Below are positions 17,418-26,693 of a DNA stretch of 64,000 nucleotides, one piece after another (positions within the stretch are counted from its first letter, which is position 1; each line of letters starts with the position of its first letter). Under the pieces are notes generated by a model that was not told the DNA's origin, searched no databases, and saw nothing but the letters and a program-made list of their open reading frames with translations. The DNA lies in NCBI RefSeq assembly GCF_903469665.1, contig NZ_CAGKLC010000009.1, positions 1 through 64,000 on the forward strand. The letters are read 5' to 3'. A program made the position numbers and the translations under genes. Origin of the DNA: Flavobacterium sp. UGB4466 (GTDB lineage Bacteria; Bacteroidota; Bacteroidia; Flavobacteriales; Flavobacteriaceae).

Positions 17418-18551
17418 TTATAGACGAAGTTGTAACTGAAGCAGGAATAGATTATCATTATAAAATGAGGTGTCAGGAATATTTTTATCGAAACGATCTA
17501 TTTCAAATCCCAATTCTATTCGTCCCGTATACGCTTTTCCAAACTCAAGACTCAACATAGGCGTATACGTCTGACGTACATTTGAATTGACTTTATAATT
17601 ATTGTCAAACGATTCAAAACGACAGGACAGTTCCAGTGAGGTTAACTTTTTATAATCGACCAAGTATCTCAAATTAGGCAAAAAGTAAATTCCCCGCATT
17701 TGATAATCGTCAACATGTGACGTTCTCGCATCTGCCGGTAATGAAAAATACAAATTATGATTGGTTCCCTGCTTGTATTCAATCTGCAAATCAAAAGTCA
17801 GTCTGTCGGTAAGTTTAAAGTCACTGGTAATATCAATCCCCAAAGCAAAAACTTTCTGATTGGATCTTTTCCCGATTCCACCATTTAAGCCCAGATTAAT
17901 CTTATGTTCCTTAGACAGACCAAAACCCCATCTGGTTGTATACAATTTTCCGTTATCATTATCTTTTTCCTGATTTTTTCCGTTACCATTTAAAACAGAA
18001 ACTGCATAGTTAACCGGAATCTTTCCAATATCAAAAGCTCCCGTTGCCGAAGCTCCAATCTGAAAACTTGTCCATCCGTTTTTACCAAACTCATAGTACT
18101 GATTGGAAAAATCAAATGACTTTATAATATCAACAGGAACCAACTCTTCAATACCAAATGCAGGACGGAACTGACCACCTGTCAAGGCTAAATATTTACT
18201 GAAAGTATATTTTCCATAAGCATTTTCAAGAACTTTAGATTTGGGATCAGACTTAAAATCAGCAAGATTTACGAGAATTACGACTTCTGTAGCTTCGCTT
18301 AATTTGGTATTGAGTCCAACACGCATTCTTTTAATATCAAAGGAGCTTTGTGTTACTTCACCCGTAGAATGATGAACTCCCAAAACATCTACATTTTTTC
18401 CGGTGTTTTCCAAGTAACGTGCCTGTAGAAGTCCTTTGAACTGAAATTGTGGATATTTAACCTCACTTTCTTTATCAGCGGCTGTTTGCGCATTCATAAA
18501 AAATGACGTTATAAAGAGAAAAATAATTTTTAGTAGTAGCGTTTTATTCAT
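17418..18551 (-). CDS. OprO/OprP-type outer-membrane porin
   Basis: 377 aa with signal peptide (ending FFMNAQ) and an amphipathic beta-barrel typical of the phosphate-selective porin family (GLLQARYLENTGKN, ALTGGQFRPAFGIEEL, NQYYEFGKNGWTSFQIG). It lies 20 nt before the DASS transporter gene and is probably co-transcribed, so it is likely the outer-membrane channel for the same anion rather than for phosphate. That substrate assignment is inferred. Confidence 0.82.
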   Translation of the reverse strand: MNKTLLLKIIFLFITSFFMNAQTAADKESEVKYPQFQFKGLLQARYLENTGKNVDVLGVHHSTGEVTQSSFDIKRMRVGLNTKLSEATEVVILVNLADFKSDPKSKVLENAYGKYTFSKYLALTGGQFRPAFGIEELVPVDIIKSFDFSNQYYEFGKNGWTSFQIGASATGAFDIGKIPVNYAVSVLNGNGKNQEKDNDNGKLYTTRWGFGLSKEHKINLGLNGGIGKRSNQKVFALGIDITSDFKLTDRLTFDLQIEYKQGTNHNLYFSLPADARTSHVDDYQMRGIYFLPNLRYLVDYKKLTSLELSCRFESFDNNYKVNSNVRQTYTPMLSLEFGKAYTGRIELGFEIDRFDKNIPDTSFYNDNLFLLQLQLRL

Positions 18552-18595
18552 AAATGCCGTAAATCAAAAATTAGCTTAATATTTATAATCTAACC

Positions 18596-19816
18596 TTACC
18601 TCCTATTGGCACCAGAACCACGATTGGAAGCTGGTGGCGCTGCCATACCTCTATTACCTGCAGGTCGGGTCGCGGGACGTGTTACCGGCCGGGTCGTTGG
18701 TCTTGTAGTTGGGTTTGTTGGCCGATTCACGGATTGAGATGGTCTTACCGCTGGTCGGGTTGATGGATTTATTGGGGTCACCGGCCGCGTCGTTGGATTT
18801 GTTGGCCGATTCTCTGGCCGAGATGGTCTCGCCTCTGGTCGGGTTGATGGATCTGTTGGAGCCACCGGTCTCGTCGTTGACGGATTTGTCGGACGTGTTA
18901 CCGGTCTTGTTGACGGATTGACGGGACGGGTGGTAGCGGGTCTCGTTGGTCTTGTATTGGTAACCGGAGCAGGTCTCTTATAATCCCTTCCGTTATAAGT
19001 TGCATTATAACGACCGCTGGTTCTATAATTTCGAACTACAGCCGATGAATTTCTTCTAGTTGTATAATTACTATAATAACGCTGGTTTCTTATAGTGATC
19101 GTTCTTCTGTAATAAGGATTTCTATAGTAATGCCCGTGATATCCCCAATAATCATGATAATAAACCGGACGCCACGGACGCCAATAAGGAGGATAATATC
19201 CCCAATACCACGGAGATCGGTACACTACATATACAGGAGAAAACAAGTACAATACAACCGGCCATACGTTTATGTTGGTTGTCACATAACCCGGATTACC
19301 GGCTGTTGTATTATAATTATTGGTTGTATTATTATTTACAATTACGGGAGCATCTCCTTTATATCCGGGATTAGGTGTTCCGGCTGCAGCACCTGAAGGC
19401 TCTACAATATAATTTTTGCCGTACAAATCCGCATCTCCTATGATCTGAACATGTACATTATTCTTTTTATCTTTATCTACCTCAATAACAGCAACATCCT
19501 GCTTTTCTGTACTGCTTACCGCCACCTGAAGTACAATCACATGTGTATTCCCTTTCTTTTGACTTTCGATTTCGATATAATCAATCTCGCCATCATTATT
19601 CAAATCCAGATTATTCACCTTACTATCCTGTTCATTTAAAACTTTTTCAAAATCTTCTAAAGTTTTGGATTTCTGAAAGAGGTCTAAAACAGCATACAAA
19701 TTAAGATTATCACCCGGCAAACCTAAAGCAACAGGTTCGTTATCAGTTTGAGAAAACAATGGCAAACTAAACAAATAAGCCATCAAAACTACCAAAAATA
19801 AAAAACTCTTTTTCAT
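18596..19816 (-). CDS. Exported protein with EF-hand loop and Arg-Pro-Thr-rich tail
   Basis: 406 aa. Signal peptide to about residue 22; an N-terminal domain with a complete EF-hand calcium loop at 71-82 (D71, N73, D75, E77, D79, E82 in DLNNDGEIDYIE); an Asn/Thr-rich linker; an aromatic Tyr/Trp/Arg-rich segment at about 195-255; and a low-complexity tail from about 285 made of TRPxxxP and NPTTRP repeats ending GSGANRR. The tail DNA is correspondingly repetitive. It sits 44 nt upstream of the porin gene. I do not recognise a named family; a cell-wall or matrix-binding role is possible. Confidence 0.7.
   Translation of the reverse strand: MKKSFLFLVVLMAYLFSLPLFSQTDNEPVALGLPGDNLNLYAVLDLFQKSKTLEDFEKVLNEQDSKVNNLDLNNDGEIDYIEIESQKKGNTHVIVLQVAVSSTEKQDVAVIEVDKDKKNNVHVQIIGDADLYGKNYIVEPSGAAAGTPNPGYKGDAPVIVNNNTTNNYNTTAGNPGYVTTNINVWPVVLYLFSPVYVVYRSPWYWGYYPPYWRPWRPVYYHDYWGYHGHYYRNPYYRRTITIRNQRYYSNYTTRRNSSAVVRNYRTSGRYNATYNGRDYKRPAPVTNTRPTRPATTRPVNPSTRPVTRPTNPSTTRPVAPTDPSTRPEARPSRPENRPTNPTTRPVTPINPSTRPAVRPSQSVNRPTNPTTRPTTRPVTRPATRPAGNRGMAAPPASNRGSGANRR
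18620..18960 (-). repeat. Degenerate coding repeats for the Arg-Pro-Thr tail
   Basis: Repeated in-frame GGTCGGGTTGATGG- and GGTTTGTTGGCCGATT-like blocks (as seen on the plus strand) encode TRPxNPST and NRPTNPTT units. The frame is kept throughout. Confidence 0.8.
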
Positions 19817-19960
19817 GTTAAAAATAAGTTAATTTGGAAATACATTTACTAAGGTATGAAAAAACAGACAAACTCCAATGCAAGCCGATAACTTTCTGTA
19901 ATACAAGTATAAAATACTAAAAAAGTTTCAATCACTGTTTACTTTTTAATTCCTTCAACC

Positions 19961-19992
19961 TTGATAATGTAAGACTTATATTCTTAACTTTG
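19961..19992 (+). promoter_or_regulatory. Promoter of the TolC-HlyD-permease operon
   Basis: TTG at 19961-19963 and TAACTTTG at 19985-19992, spacer 21 nt. Confidence 0.6.
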
Positions 19993-20083
19993 TAATAATC
20001 GCCATTTTTATTCCTTCCCATCTCTTGTACTATCTTACAAAACCTGTTTCATGATTTGTCAAATAACAGAAATAAAAATTGTA

Positions 20084-21466
20084 ATGAAAAAACACTTACT
20101 CCCTTTTCTTTTTTTTCTTTCTTTCCACTCTGTACAAAGTCAGATTGCAGTTTCTTCAACTCTGGAAGAAGCCATTCAGAAGGCTATTGAAAAAAGTACT
20201 TCATTAAAAAATAAAGATTTAGATATTGAAAAATTAAATCTTCAGGAGAAAGGCGTCTGGAACAAATACATTCCAACAATTGAAGCCAGTGCCTTATATT
20301 CATATTTTGACAACAAACTCACGGTCGATCTCCCTACGGCTACCATTCCAATTGTAAACTATCCTTTGTTTGACGGAAAAACCGCTTTTAAAAACTATGG
20401 CAACATTTTTACAGGAAGTGTCATGGCCAAAACCGTACTATTCAGCGGCATGCAAATCCCAAACGGAGCAAAAGCCATCAAAGAGAAAACGAAGGGAACG
20501 GTATTTTTAAAAGAAACCGAAAAAGATGCCATCACAAAAGAAGTCATCAACACTTTTGACCAACTGGAGCTGCTAAAGGAAATAGACAAACTTATTAAAG
20601 AAAGTGAAAACCGACTGGGTACGGAAACCAAACGTGTTACAAAAGCAATTGAACAAGGACTTGCTATTCCGTATGACAGAGATAAGATCAAACTAGCGGC
20701 ACTGGAACTTTCCTCCAAAAAAATTGAACTGGATGGAAAACGAAAACTAATTTATAAAAAAATTCAATATTTAACCGGCTATTCGATTACCGAGATAGAT
20801 CATGTTCAATATACCTTAACACCTTATCTGATTACGGACGAGAAATTAAGCACACAAAACAAGCAGGAAATAAAAGCTTTAGAATCTTTCAAATCAGCTT
20901 ATGAATATTTATTAAAAAAGGAAAAAGGAACTTACTTACCCACACTCGGAGCTTTTGGAGGTGTATCCTATTCCAGTTTATTCAATGCCAATGCAACGAC
21001 TCCCATTGTTACAGGAATCAATCAGGCCTTATATTTAGGTCTTAATGAACTGACCATAAGTCAGAACTGGGTCGTGGGAGCAGCTATGAAATGGGAAGTC
21101 TTTTCCGGTTTTGAAAGAAAACACAAAGTACACGAAGCGAAGATTAACATTGAACAGGTACAAAATCAAATTGATGATACGAAAGAAAAACTTGAACTGC
21201 TTCTTGAAAAAAATCTTGTTGATTATACGGTTCTGACTCAAAAAATAGACATCACCCAGCAACAGGAAAAAGTCGCCAGTAATAATTTGAATCTGGCTAT
21301 AAAACAATACAAAGAAGGCCTCATCAACATATCGGAACGACTTGAAGCAGAAAACGATTCTTATAAAGCAGCAGTAAACAAAACCACCACTTTAATCGAG
21401 CAAAGACTTGCTGCTATTGAAACCATAATTGCCACTGGCGATCTGTCGAAAAAACTATCCAAATAA
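20084..21466 (+). CDS. TolC family outer-membrane efflux protein
   Basis: 460 aa from the ATG at 20084, which directly precedes a standard signal peptide (KKHLLPFLFF...VQSQ). Two OEP repeats of long helices with barrel strands follow; LDIEKLNLQEKGVWNKYIP and LAIKQYKEGLINISERLEAE are typical. It forms the outer-membrane duct of a tripartite exporter with the HlyD-like adaptor and permease encoded downstream (12 nt and 2 nt gaps). The earlier in-frame ATG at 20051 would put 11 polar residues before the signal peptide. Confidence 0.9.
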   Translation: MKKHLLPFLFFLSFHSVQSQIAVSSTLEEAIQKAIEKSTSLKNKDLDIEKLNLQEKGVWNKYIPTIEASALYSYFDNKLTVDLPTATIPIVNYPLFDGKTAFKNYGNIFTGSVMAKTVLFSGMQIPNGAKAIKEKTKGTVFLKETEKDAITKEVINTFDQLELLKEIDKLIKESENRLGTETKRVTKAIEQGLAIPYDRDKIKLAALELSSKKIELDGKRKLIYKKIQYLTGYSITEIDHVQYTLTPYLITDEKLSTQNKQEIKALESFKSAYEYLLKKEKGTYLPTLGAFGGVSYSSLFNANATTPIVTGINQALYLGLNELTISQNWVVGAAMKWEVFSGFERKHKVHEAKINIEQVQNQIDDTKEKLELLLEKNLVDYTVLTQKIDITQQQEKVASNNLNLAIKQYKEGLINISERLEAENDSYKAAVNKTTTLIEQRLAAIETIIATGDLSKKLSK

Positions 21467-21478
21467 AAGTTCTGTTTT

Positions 21479-22432
21479 ATGAAAAAAGCAATCATTAGCA
21501 CCACAATCATTTTTCTTTTCGTAGCCTGTCAAAAGACAGAAAAAGGAAATTTAATTCAGGGAAAAATAGAGAAAGAACAAATTGCCGTTGTGAGTAAAAT
21601 TCCGGGCAAGATTTTAAAAATATGGGTCAAAGAAGGCGATTTGGTTCAAAAAGGAGACACGCTCGCTGTTTTGGATATTCCTGAAGTAGACGCTAAAAAA
21701 AGTCAGGCCGAAGGAGCTGTTGTCTCAGCAAAAGCCCAATACAAAATGGCTGTAAAAGGAGCCACGGAAAACCAAATCAAGCAATTGGAAGCTAAAAGAA
21801 CGGGGCTGAAAGAACAATACGAATTTGCTCAAAAATCGATCAGACGACTGACCAACATGCTCAAAGATTCTCTCATATCACAGCAAACTTATGATGAAAC
21901 TTTCGCCAAATATCAGGGCGCACAAGCACAATATAACGCTGTTATCGCAGAATTAGACGACGCTAAAAAAGGAGCCCGAATCGAACAGCAAACGATGGCA
22001 CTCGGACAACAGGACCGGGCACTTGGAGCTTTACAGGAAGTAGAAACTGCAGACAAGGAACGCTACATCATTGCTCCGCAAAATATGAGTATCGAAACCA
22101 TCACCTTAAATCTTGGCGAACTGGCCCTACCCGGTTATACTTTGTTTAATGGCTATATCGATAACAGCATTTATTTTCGCTTTACGATTCCTGAAAATCA
22201 ATTGGGAGAATTTAAAAAAGGACAGGAAATTACCGTTCATGTTCCCTATAAAAATGAAAACATAAAAGGAAGAATCTCAACGATAAAACAACTGGGAGCC
22301 TATGGAAATATTGCTACGGCCTATCCTGATTATGAAATGCAGGAAAGCTTGTTTGAAATAAAAATTACACCTGTTAATATGGAACAAACCAAGGATCTGA
22401 TTACAAAAACAACTGTCACCTTATCTCATTAA
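21479..22432 (+). CDS. HlyD/EmrA family periplasmic adaptor, lipoprotein
   Basis: 317 aa with lipobox FVACQ (Cys17). Biotinyl-lipoyl halves flank a coiled-coil hairpin: IAVVSKIPGKILKIWVKEGD at about 35-55, the coil at about 70-195, then IIAPQNMSIETITLNLGEL, and a beta-barrel domain. It bridges the TolC channel and the inner-membrane permease. Gaps of 12 nt (upstream) and 2 nt (downstream) indicate an operon. Cargo unknown. Confidence 0.9.
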   Translation: MKKAIISTTIIFLFVACQKTEKGNLIQGKIEKEQIAVVSKIPGKILKIWVKEGDLVQKGDTLAVLDIPEVDAKKSQAEGAVVSAKAQYKMAVKGATENQIKQLEAKRTGLKEQYEFAQKSIRRLTNMLKDSLISQQTYDETFAKYQGAQAQYNAVIAELDDAKKGARIEQQTMALGQQDRALGALQEVETADKERYIIAPQNMSIETITLNLGELALPGYTLFNGYIDNSIYFRFTIPENQLGEFKKGQEITVHVPYKNENIKGRISTIKQLGAYGNIATAYPDYEMQESLFEIKITPVNMEQTKDLITKTTVTLSH

Positions 22433-22434
22433 CT

Positions 22435-23592
22435 ATGCAAAATTTCTTTTCATTGCTTAAACGGGAATTTCAATTGTTTTGGAAAAACAAAGTCCTGAGA
22501 ATCCTTTTTATCGGTGCACCTATTTTATATGGTGTTTTATTAGGCTACGTTTACGGAAAGGGCAAAGTTACCGACTTACCCATTCTTGTAGTCGATCAGG
22601 ACCGTTCTGAGCTAAGCTCAAAAGCCATTCAAATGTTTGAAGACAACGAAGTATTATCCATTTCATCCATTTTATACGACCAGAACAATCTTTCTAAACT
22701 TGCCATACAAAAAGATGCCACTTGCGTCGTTATCATTCCGAAAGATTTTGAAAAAATGACGCTCACCAAAAAATATCCTGAAATTACAACTATCGTTAAC
22801 ACCTCTAATGTACTCACTGCTAACTATGCCTCAACAGCCATACAAATTTGTCTGGGCACTTTAAAGGCTGGCGTTCAAATCGAAACCTTAAGAAAACAAG
22901 GAGTCCCGGAAAACTTGCTTGCCTCCCAATATGAACCCTTCAAAACTACGTTTATCAAAAAACACAACCGAAGTACCAATTATATGTATTTTCTCTGGCC
23001 GGGGGTTTTGGCGACTGTTCTTCAACAGGTTTTACTATTAGGACTGGCGCTTTCATTTGCATCAGAATTTGAGAATGGAACTTTTAAAGACCTTGTGAAA
23101 AAATGCCCTTCTCTTCTGAAAATGCTCGCAGTGAAAATAATCCCTTACCTGATCATGAGCTTTGGAATCTGGATCATTTACTGGCTCTTCACTTTGTGGT
23201 TCCGACTGCCATTTTACGAAAACTTAGCGCCTCTTACTTTTATTGCCGGAATTTTTGTGCTGGCGGCTTCCTTTATCGGAATTCTGGTCAGCATCGTAGT
23301 TCCGAATCAGTTAAAAGCAACCGAGATTTTAATGGTAATAGCCACACCAAGCTTTATCTTAAGTGGTTTTACCTGGCCATTAAGTCAAATGCCACAGACA
23401 GTACAAGCCATTGCCAATGTAATTCCGCTCACCCATTTTTTAAAAGCTTTCAGAATATTAATTATAGAGAACGGTACCTTTTCACAAACCACAGCCTCTA
23501 TACGCAACATGATCATCATTGGACTCGTGTGCGCCATAGCTGCCTACATTGCCTTATACTTTAAAAAGAAAGAAGCACTTAAAGAAATTTAA
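22435..23592 (+). CDS. ABC-2 type transporter permease (YhhJ/YbhR-like)
   Basis: 385 aa: an N-terminal helix, a large periplasmic domain (about 40-175) and five C-terminal helices with the ABC-2 signature region (MVIATPSFILSGFTWPLSQMP, then NVIPLTHFLKAFRILIIENG). Such permeases normally need an ATPase subunit (YbhF or RbbA type), but none is encoded here: the gene is followed by a terminator and the next gene is on the other strand. The partner ATPase must be elsewhere, or the protein works in another way. Confidence 0.88.
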   Translation: MQNFFSLLKREFQLFWKNKVLRILFIGAPILYGVLLGYVYGKGKVTDLPILVVDQDRSELSSKAIQMFEDNEVLSISSILYDQNNLSKLAIQKDATCVVIIPKDFEKMTLTKKYPEITTIVNTSNVLTANYASTAIQICLGTLKAGVQIETLRKQGVPENLLASQYEPFKTTFIKKHNRSTNYMYFLWPGVLATVLQQVLLLGLALSFASEFENGTFKDLVKKCPSLLKMLAVKIIPYLIMSFGIWIIYWLFTLWFRLPFYENLAPLTFIAGIFVLAASFIGILVSIVVPNQLKATEILMVIATPSFILSGFTWPLSQMPQTVQAIANVIPLTHFLKAFRILIIENGTFSQTTASIRNMIIIGLVCAIAAYIALYFKKKEALKEI

Positions 23593-23611
23593 CTCCTTTA
23601 TTACGATACAT

Positions 23612-23647
23612 AAAAAAAGCACAGAAAATTCAATTCCTGTGCTTTTG
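23612..23647. terminator. Bidirectional terminator
   Basis: AAAGCACAG ... CTGTGCTTT hairpin with A- and T-rich flanks between convergent genes. Confidence 0.85.
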
Positions 23648-23668
23648 TATCTTAAGAGTAAACGAAAA

Positions 23669-25303
23669 TTATTTTTCGATTTCTCGCATAGAATCCATTT
23701 TCTTATGCGCCAGGAATCCTGCAACATCTTCAAAGTGCTCTTTTACACGTTTGTTTCCAAATTCAAACACTTTAGTAGCCAAGCCGTCAAGGAAATCACG
23801 GTCGTGAGAAACCAAAATTAAAGTTCCGTCGAAATCACGTAAGGCATCTTTAATAATATCTTTGGTTTTCATGTCCAGGTGATTCGAAGGCTCATCCAGA
23901 ATCAATAAGTTTACAGGCTCTAACAATAATTTAATCATTGCCAAACGAGTTTTTTCTCCTCCTGAAAGCACTTTTACTTTTTTGGTAATATCATCTCCCT
24001 GGAACATAAACGCTCCCAGAATATTTTTAATCTGAGTACGGATATCTCCTACCGCAATAGCATCGATCGTTTCAAAAATAGTAGCATTTTCATCTAATAA
24101 AGAAGCCTGATTCTGTGCAAAATATCCAATTTGTGCGTTATGTCCAATCTCAACACTTCCGGAATCAACTCCAATTTCCTTCATGATCGCTTTGATCATG
24201 GTCGATTTTCCTTCTCCATTTTTCCCCACAAATGCTACTTTCTGACCACGTTCGATAACGACATTAGCATCTTTAAATACCACATGGTCTCCATAAGCCT
24301 TAGACATTTCTTTTACAATAACTGGGTATTGCCCGGAACGTGCCGCTGGCGGGAATTTTAAACGTAATGCAGAAGTATCTACTTCATCAACCTGAACAAT
24401 TTCAAGCTTCTCCAGCATTTTTACACGAGACTGAACGGCGTCTGTTTTTGAGAATGTTCCTTTAAAACGATCAATAAAAGCCCTGTTATCAGCGATCATT
24501 TTTTGCTGTTCATCGTATGCTTTTTGTTGGTGTATACGACGGTCTTTTCTCAATTCTAAATAATGAGAATATTTCGCTTTGTAATCGTAAATCCTTCCCA
24601 TGGTCACCTCAATAGTACGATTCGTAATATTATCTACGAATGCTCTATCGTGTGAAATCACAACTACTGCTTTTGCCGAATTAACCAAAAACTCTTCCAA
24701 CCATTGAATACTTTCAATATCCATGTGATTGGTTGGCTCATCCAGTAAAATCAAATCCGGTTTTTGAAGAAGAATTTTAGCCAATTCGATACGCATTCTC
24801 CATCCTCCTGAAAATTCAGAAGTCTGACGAGTAAAATCTTCGCGCTCAAAGCCTAAACCAGTTAATATTTTTTCAACTTCAGCTTCGTAGTTTACTTCTT
24901 CGATCGCATAGTATTTCTCACTTAAATCTGAAACTCTCTCGATTAGTTTCATGTAAGCATCACTTTCATAGTCGGTACGAACCGTTAATTGCTCGTTGAT
25001 TTCATCGATTTCAGCTTTCATTTTAAAAATTTCTCCAAAAGCCTTAGAAGCTTCTTCCATTACAGTAGAACCATCTTTTGTTAACAAATGCTGAGGCAAA
25101 TAAGCCACAACAGCATCTTTCGGAGTCGAAACACTTCCGGTAGAAGGTTTACTTTGACCGGCAATTATTTTTAAAAGTGTCGATTTTCCCGCACCATTTT
25201 TACCCATAAGGGCAATTTTATCATTTTCATTGATAGCAAAAGAAACATCGCTAAATAATGTAGTTCCACCAAACTGAACCGAAATATCGTTAACTGTAAT
25301 CAT
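23669..25303 (-). CDS. ABC-F family ATP-binding protein (YbiT-like)
   Basis: 544 aa, two ABC ATPase domains with no membrane segments. First: Walker A GKNGAGKST, signature SGGWRMR, Walker B DLILLDEPTNHMD. Second: GKNGEGKST, LSGGEKTR, LLILDEPSNHLD. A P-site tRNA-interaction motif linker of about 80 residues (KAYDEQQKMIADNRAFIDRF) joins them. ABC-F proteins act on ribosomes (translation factors or antibiotic resistance), not in transport, so it is not the missing ATPase of the adjacent efflux operon. It resembles the housekeeping YbiT branch. Confidence 0.92.
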   Translation of the reverse strand: MITVNDISVQFGGTTLFSDVSFAINENDKIALMGKNGAGKSTLLKIIAGQSKPSTGSVSTPKDAVVAYLPQHLLTKDGSTVMEEASKAFGEIFKMKAEIDEINEQLTVRTDYESDAYMKLIERVSDLSEKYYAIEEVNYEAEVEKILTGLGFEREDFTRQTSEFSGGWRMRIELAKILLQKPDLILLDEPTNHMDIESIQWLEEFLVNSAKAVVVISHDRAFVDNITNRTIEVTMGRIYDYKAKYSHYLELRKDRRIHQQKAYDEQQKMIADNRAFIDRFKGTFSKTDAVQSRVKMLEKLEIVQVDEVDTSALRLKFPPAARSGQYPVIVKEMSKAYGDHVVFKDANVVIERGQKVAFVGKNGEGKSTMIKAIMKEIGVDSGSVEIGHNAQIGYFAQNQASLLDENATIFETIDAIAVGDIRTQIKNILGAFMFQGDDITKKVKVLSGGEKTRLAMIKLLLEPVNLLILDEPSNHLDMKTKDIIKDALRDFDGTLILVSHDRDFLDGLATKVFEFGNKRVKEHFEDVAGFLAHKKMDSMREIEK

Positions 25304-25378
25304 TATCTTCTGTGAATTTGTTTAATCGGTTAATCGTTTATTTGACAACCCATTTTTTTCGTGGTGCAAAGATAGATT

Positions 25379-25518
25379 AATTAGATAATTAGGCAATTAG
25401 ATAATTAGAAAATGTGGCAATGTGATAATTCTTCAAAACCTATTCCAAAACAAAACCCGACAGGATTTTAAATCCTGTCGGGTTTGCTAAAATTATCTAA
25501 TTGCCTAATTATCTAATT
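25379..25518. repeat. Nested palindromic element
   Basis: Outer perfect inverted repeat of 28 bp: 25379-25406 pairs with 25491-25518 (core TTAGATAATTAGGCAATTAG). Inside it lies a near-continuous hairpin with 16-bp arms (25453-25468 / 25470-25485, AAACCCGACAGGATTT). The outer arm reaches into the stop codon of the GlmU-like gene. The inner hairpin followed by T-rich minus-strand sequence may terminate that gene. Confidence 0.9.
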
Positions 25519-26693
25519 TAGTCTTTCCTCCATTTTTTAGTTTCTTCGAAAATGTGTTCTAAAATTGAAGCTTCTGTTTCGTCAAATTCAATATTTCGGC
25601 GTCCCATAACTAATTTCGCTGTTTCAAAAGCTTTTTTAGTCACATAAGTTGTAAAACCAGCTGCCCCGCCCCAAGAAAAACTTGGAACAAAATTGCGCGG
25701 AAAACCGCTCCCGAAGATATTAGCACTTACTCCAACTACTGTCCCGGTATTGAACATAGTATTGATACCACATTTACTGTGGTCTCCCATCATTAAACCA
25801 CAAAACTGAAGTCCGGTTTTAGCAAAACCTTCGGTTTCGTAGCTCCATAATTTCACCTCTTCGTAATTGTTCTTCAGGTTCGAATTGTTACTATCTGCAC
25901 CAATGTTACACCATTCGCCTAAAACAGAATCCCCTAAAAATCCATCATGACCTTTGTTTGAATTCGCAAAAAGCACCGAGTTCTTAACTTCTCCACCAAT
26001 TCTCGATCCGGGACCTACTGTTGTAGCTCCGTAAACTTTGGCGTTTAGTTTCACCTGTGCATTCTCACATAAAGCAAAAGGTCCGCGAATTACGGTTCCT
26101 TCCATAATTTCTGCATTCTTACCTATATATATTGGCCCATTAGAAGCATTCAGTGTTACGAACTCTAATTTTGCTCCTTCTTCCAGAAATACGTTTTCGG
26201 GAGCAATAACGTTTACACTTTTTGGGATTGGCTGCGATTTTCTGTCTTCGGTCAAATACTGAAAATCTTCACGGATCGCAGCATCGTTTTTAGAAAAAAT
26301 ATCCCAGGTATGTTCTACGGTCAGACAAGCGTCATTGTATGGAATGATTTCATACGAATCAAAATCAACTTCTTCCTGATTTTCATTCGTAAAAAAAGCA
26401 ATTACATCATCCCCTTTAAAAATAGCCTGATTAGCCTTTAAATCTGAAACCATCTCAGCAAGTGCATCATTTGGTAAATACGCTGCATTGATCATTACAT
26501 TCTCTTCCATTTCTACCATTGGAAATTTTTCCGATAAATAATCTTCGGTAATGGTCGTTATAGTAGAACCTAAACGCGCTTCCCATTTCTGGCGAATCGT
26601 CATAATTCCAATTAATATGTCGGCAACAGGTCTTGTAAAAGTAAAAGGTAATAATGCATTCCGGACGGGACCGTCAAAAAGAATGTAATTCAT
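25518..26693 (-). CDS. GlmU family protein (alternative bacterial GlmU type)
   Basis: 391 aa with an N-terminal domain that only weakly resembles a nucleotidyltransferase (ILFDGPVRNALLPFTFTRPV; no GxGTRM pyrophosphorylase motif) and a C-terminal left-handed beta-helix with hexapeptide repeats at about 155-340 (PIYIGKNAEIMEGTVIRGPF, VGPGSRIGGEV). This matches the Bacteroidota group annotated as UDP-GlcNAc diphosphorylase/GlcN-1-P acetyltransferase, alternative. It would supply UDP-GlcNAc for peptidoglycan. Activity of the first domain is uncertain. Confidence 0.82.
   Translation of the reverse strand: MNYILFDGPVRNALLPFTFTRPVADILIGIMTIRQKWEARLGSTITTITEDYLSEKFPMVEMEENVMINAAYLPNDALAEMVSDLKANQAIFKGDDVIAFFTNENQEEVDFDSYEIIPYNDACLTVEHTWDIFSKNDAAIREDFQYLTEDRKSQPIPKSVNVIAPENVFLEEGAKLEFVTLNASNGPIYIGKNAEIMEGTVIRGPFALCENAQVKLNAKVYGATTVGPGSRIGGEVKNSVLFANSNKGHDGFLGDSVLGEWCNIGADSNNSNLKNNYEEVKLWSYETEGFAKTGLQFCGLMMGDHSKCGINTMFNTGTVVGVSANIFGSGFPRNFVPSFSWGGAAGFTTYVTKKAFETAKLVMGRRNIEFDETEASILEHIFEETKKWRKD

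Noticed and set aside
23669-25303. ATPase partner of the adjacent efflux operon
   Set aside because: It is an ABC-F protein with two fused ATPase domains, no transport role, and lies on the opposite strand.
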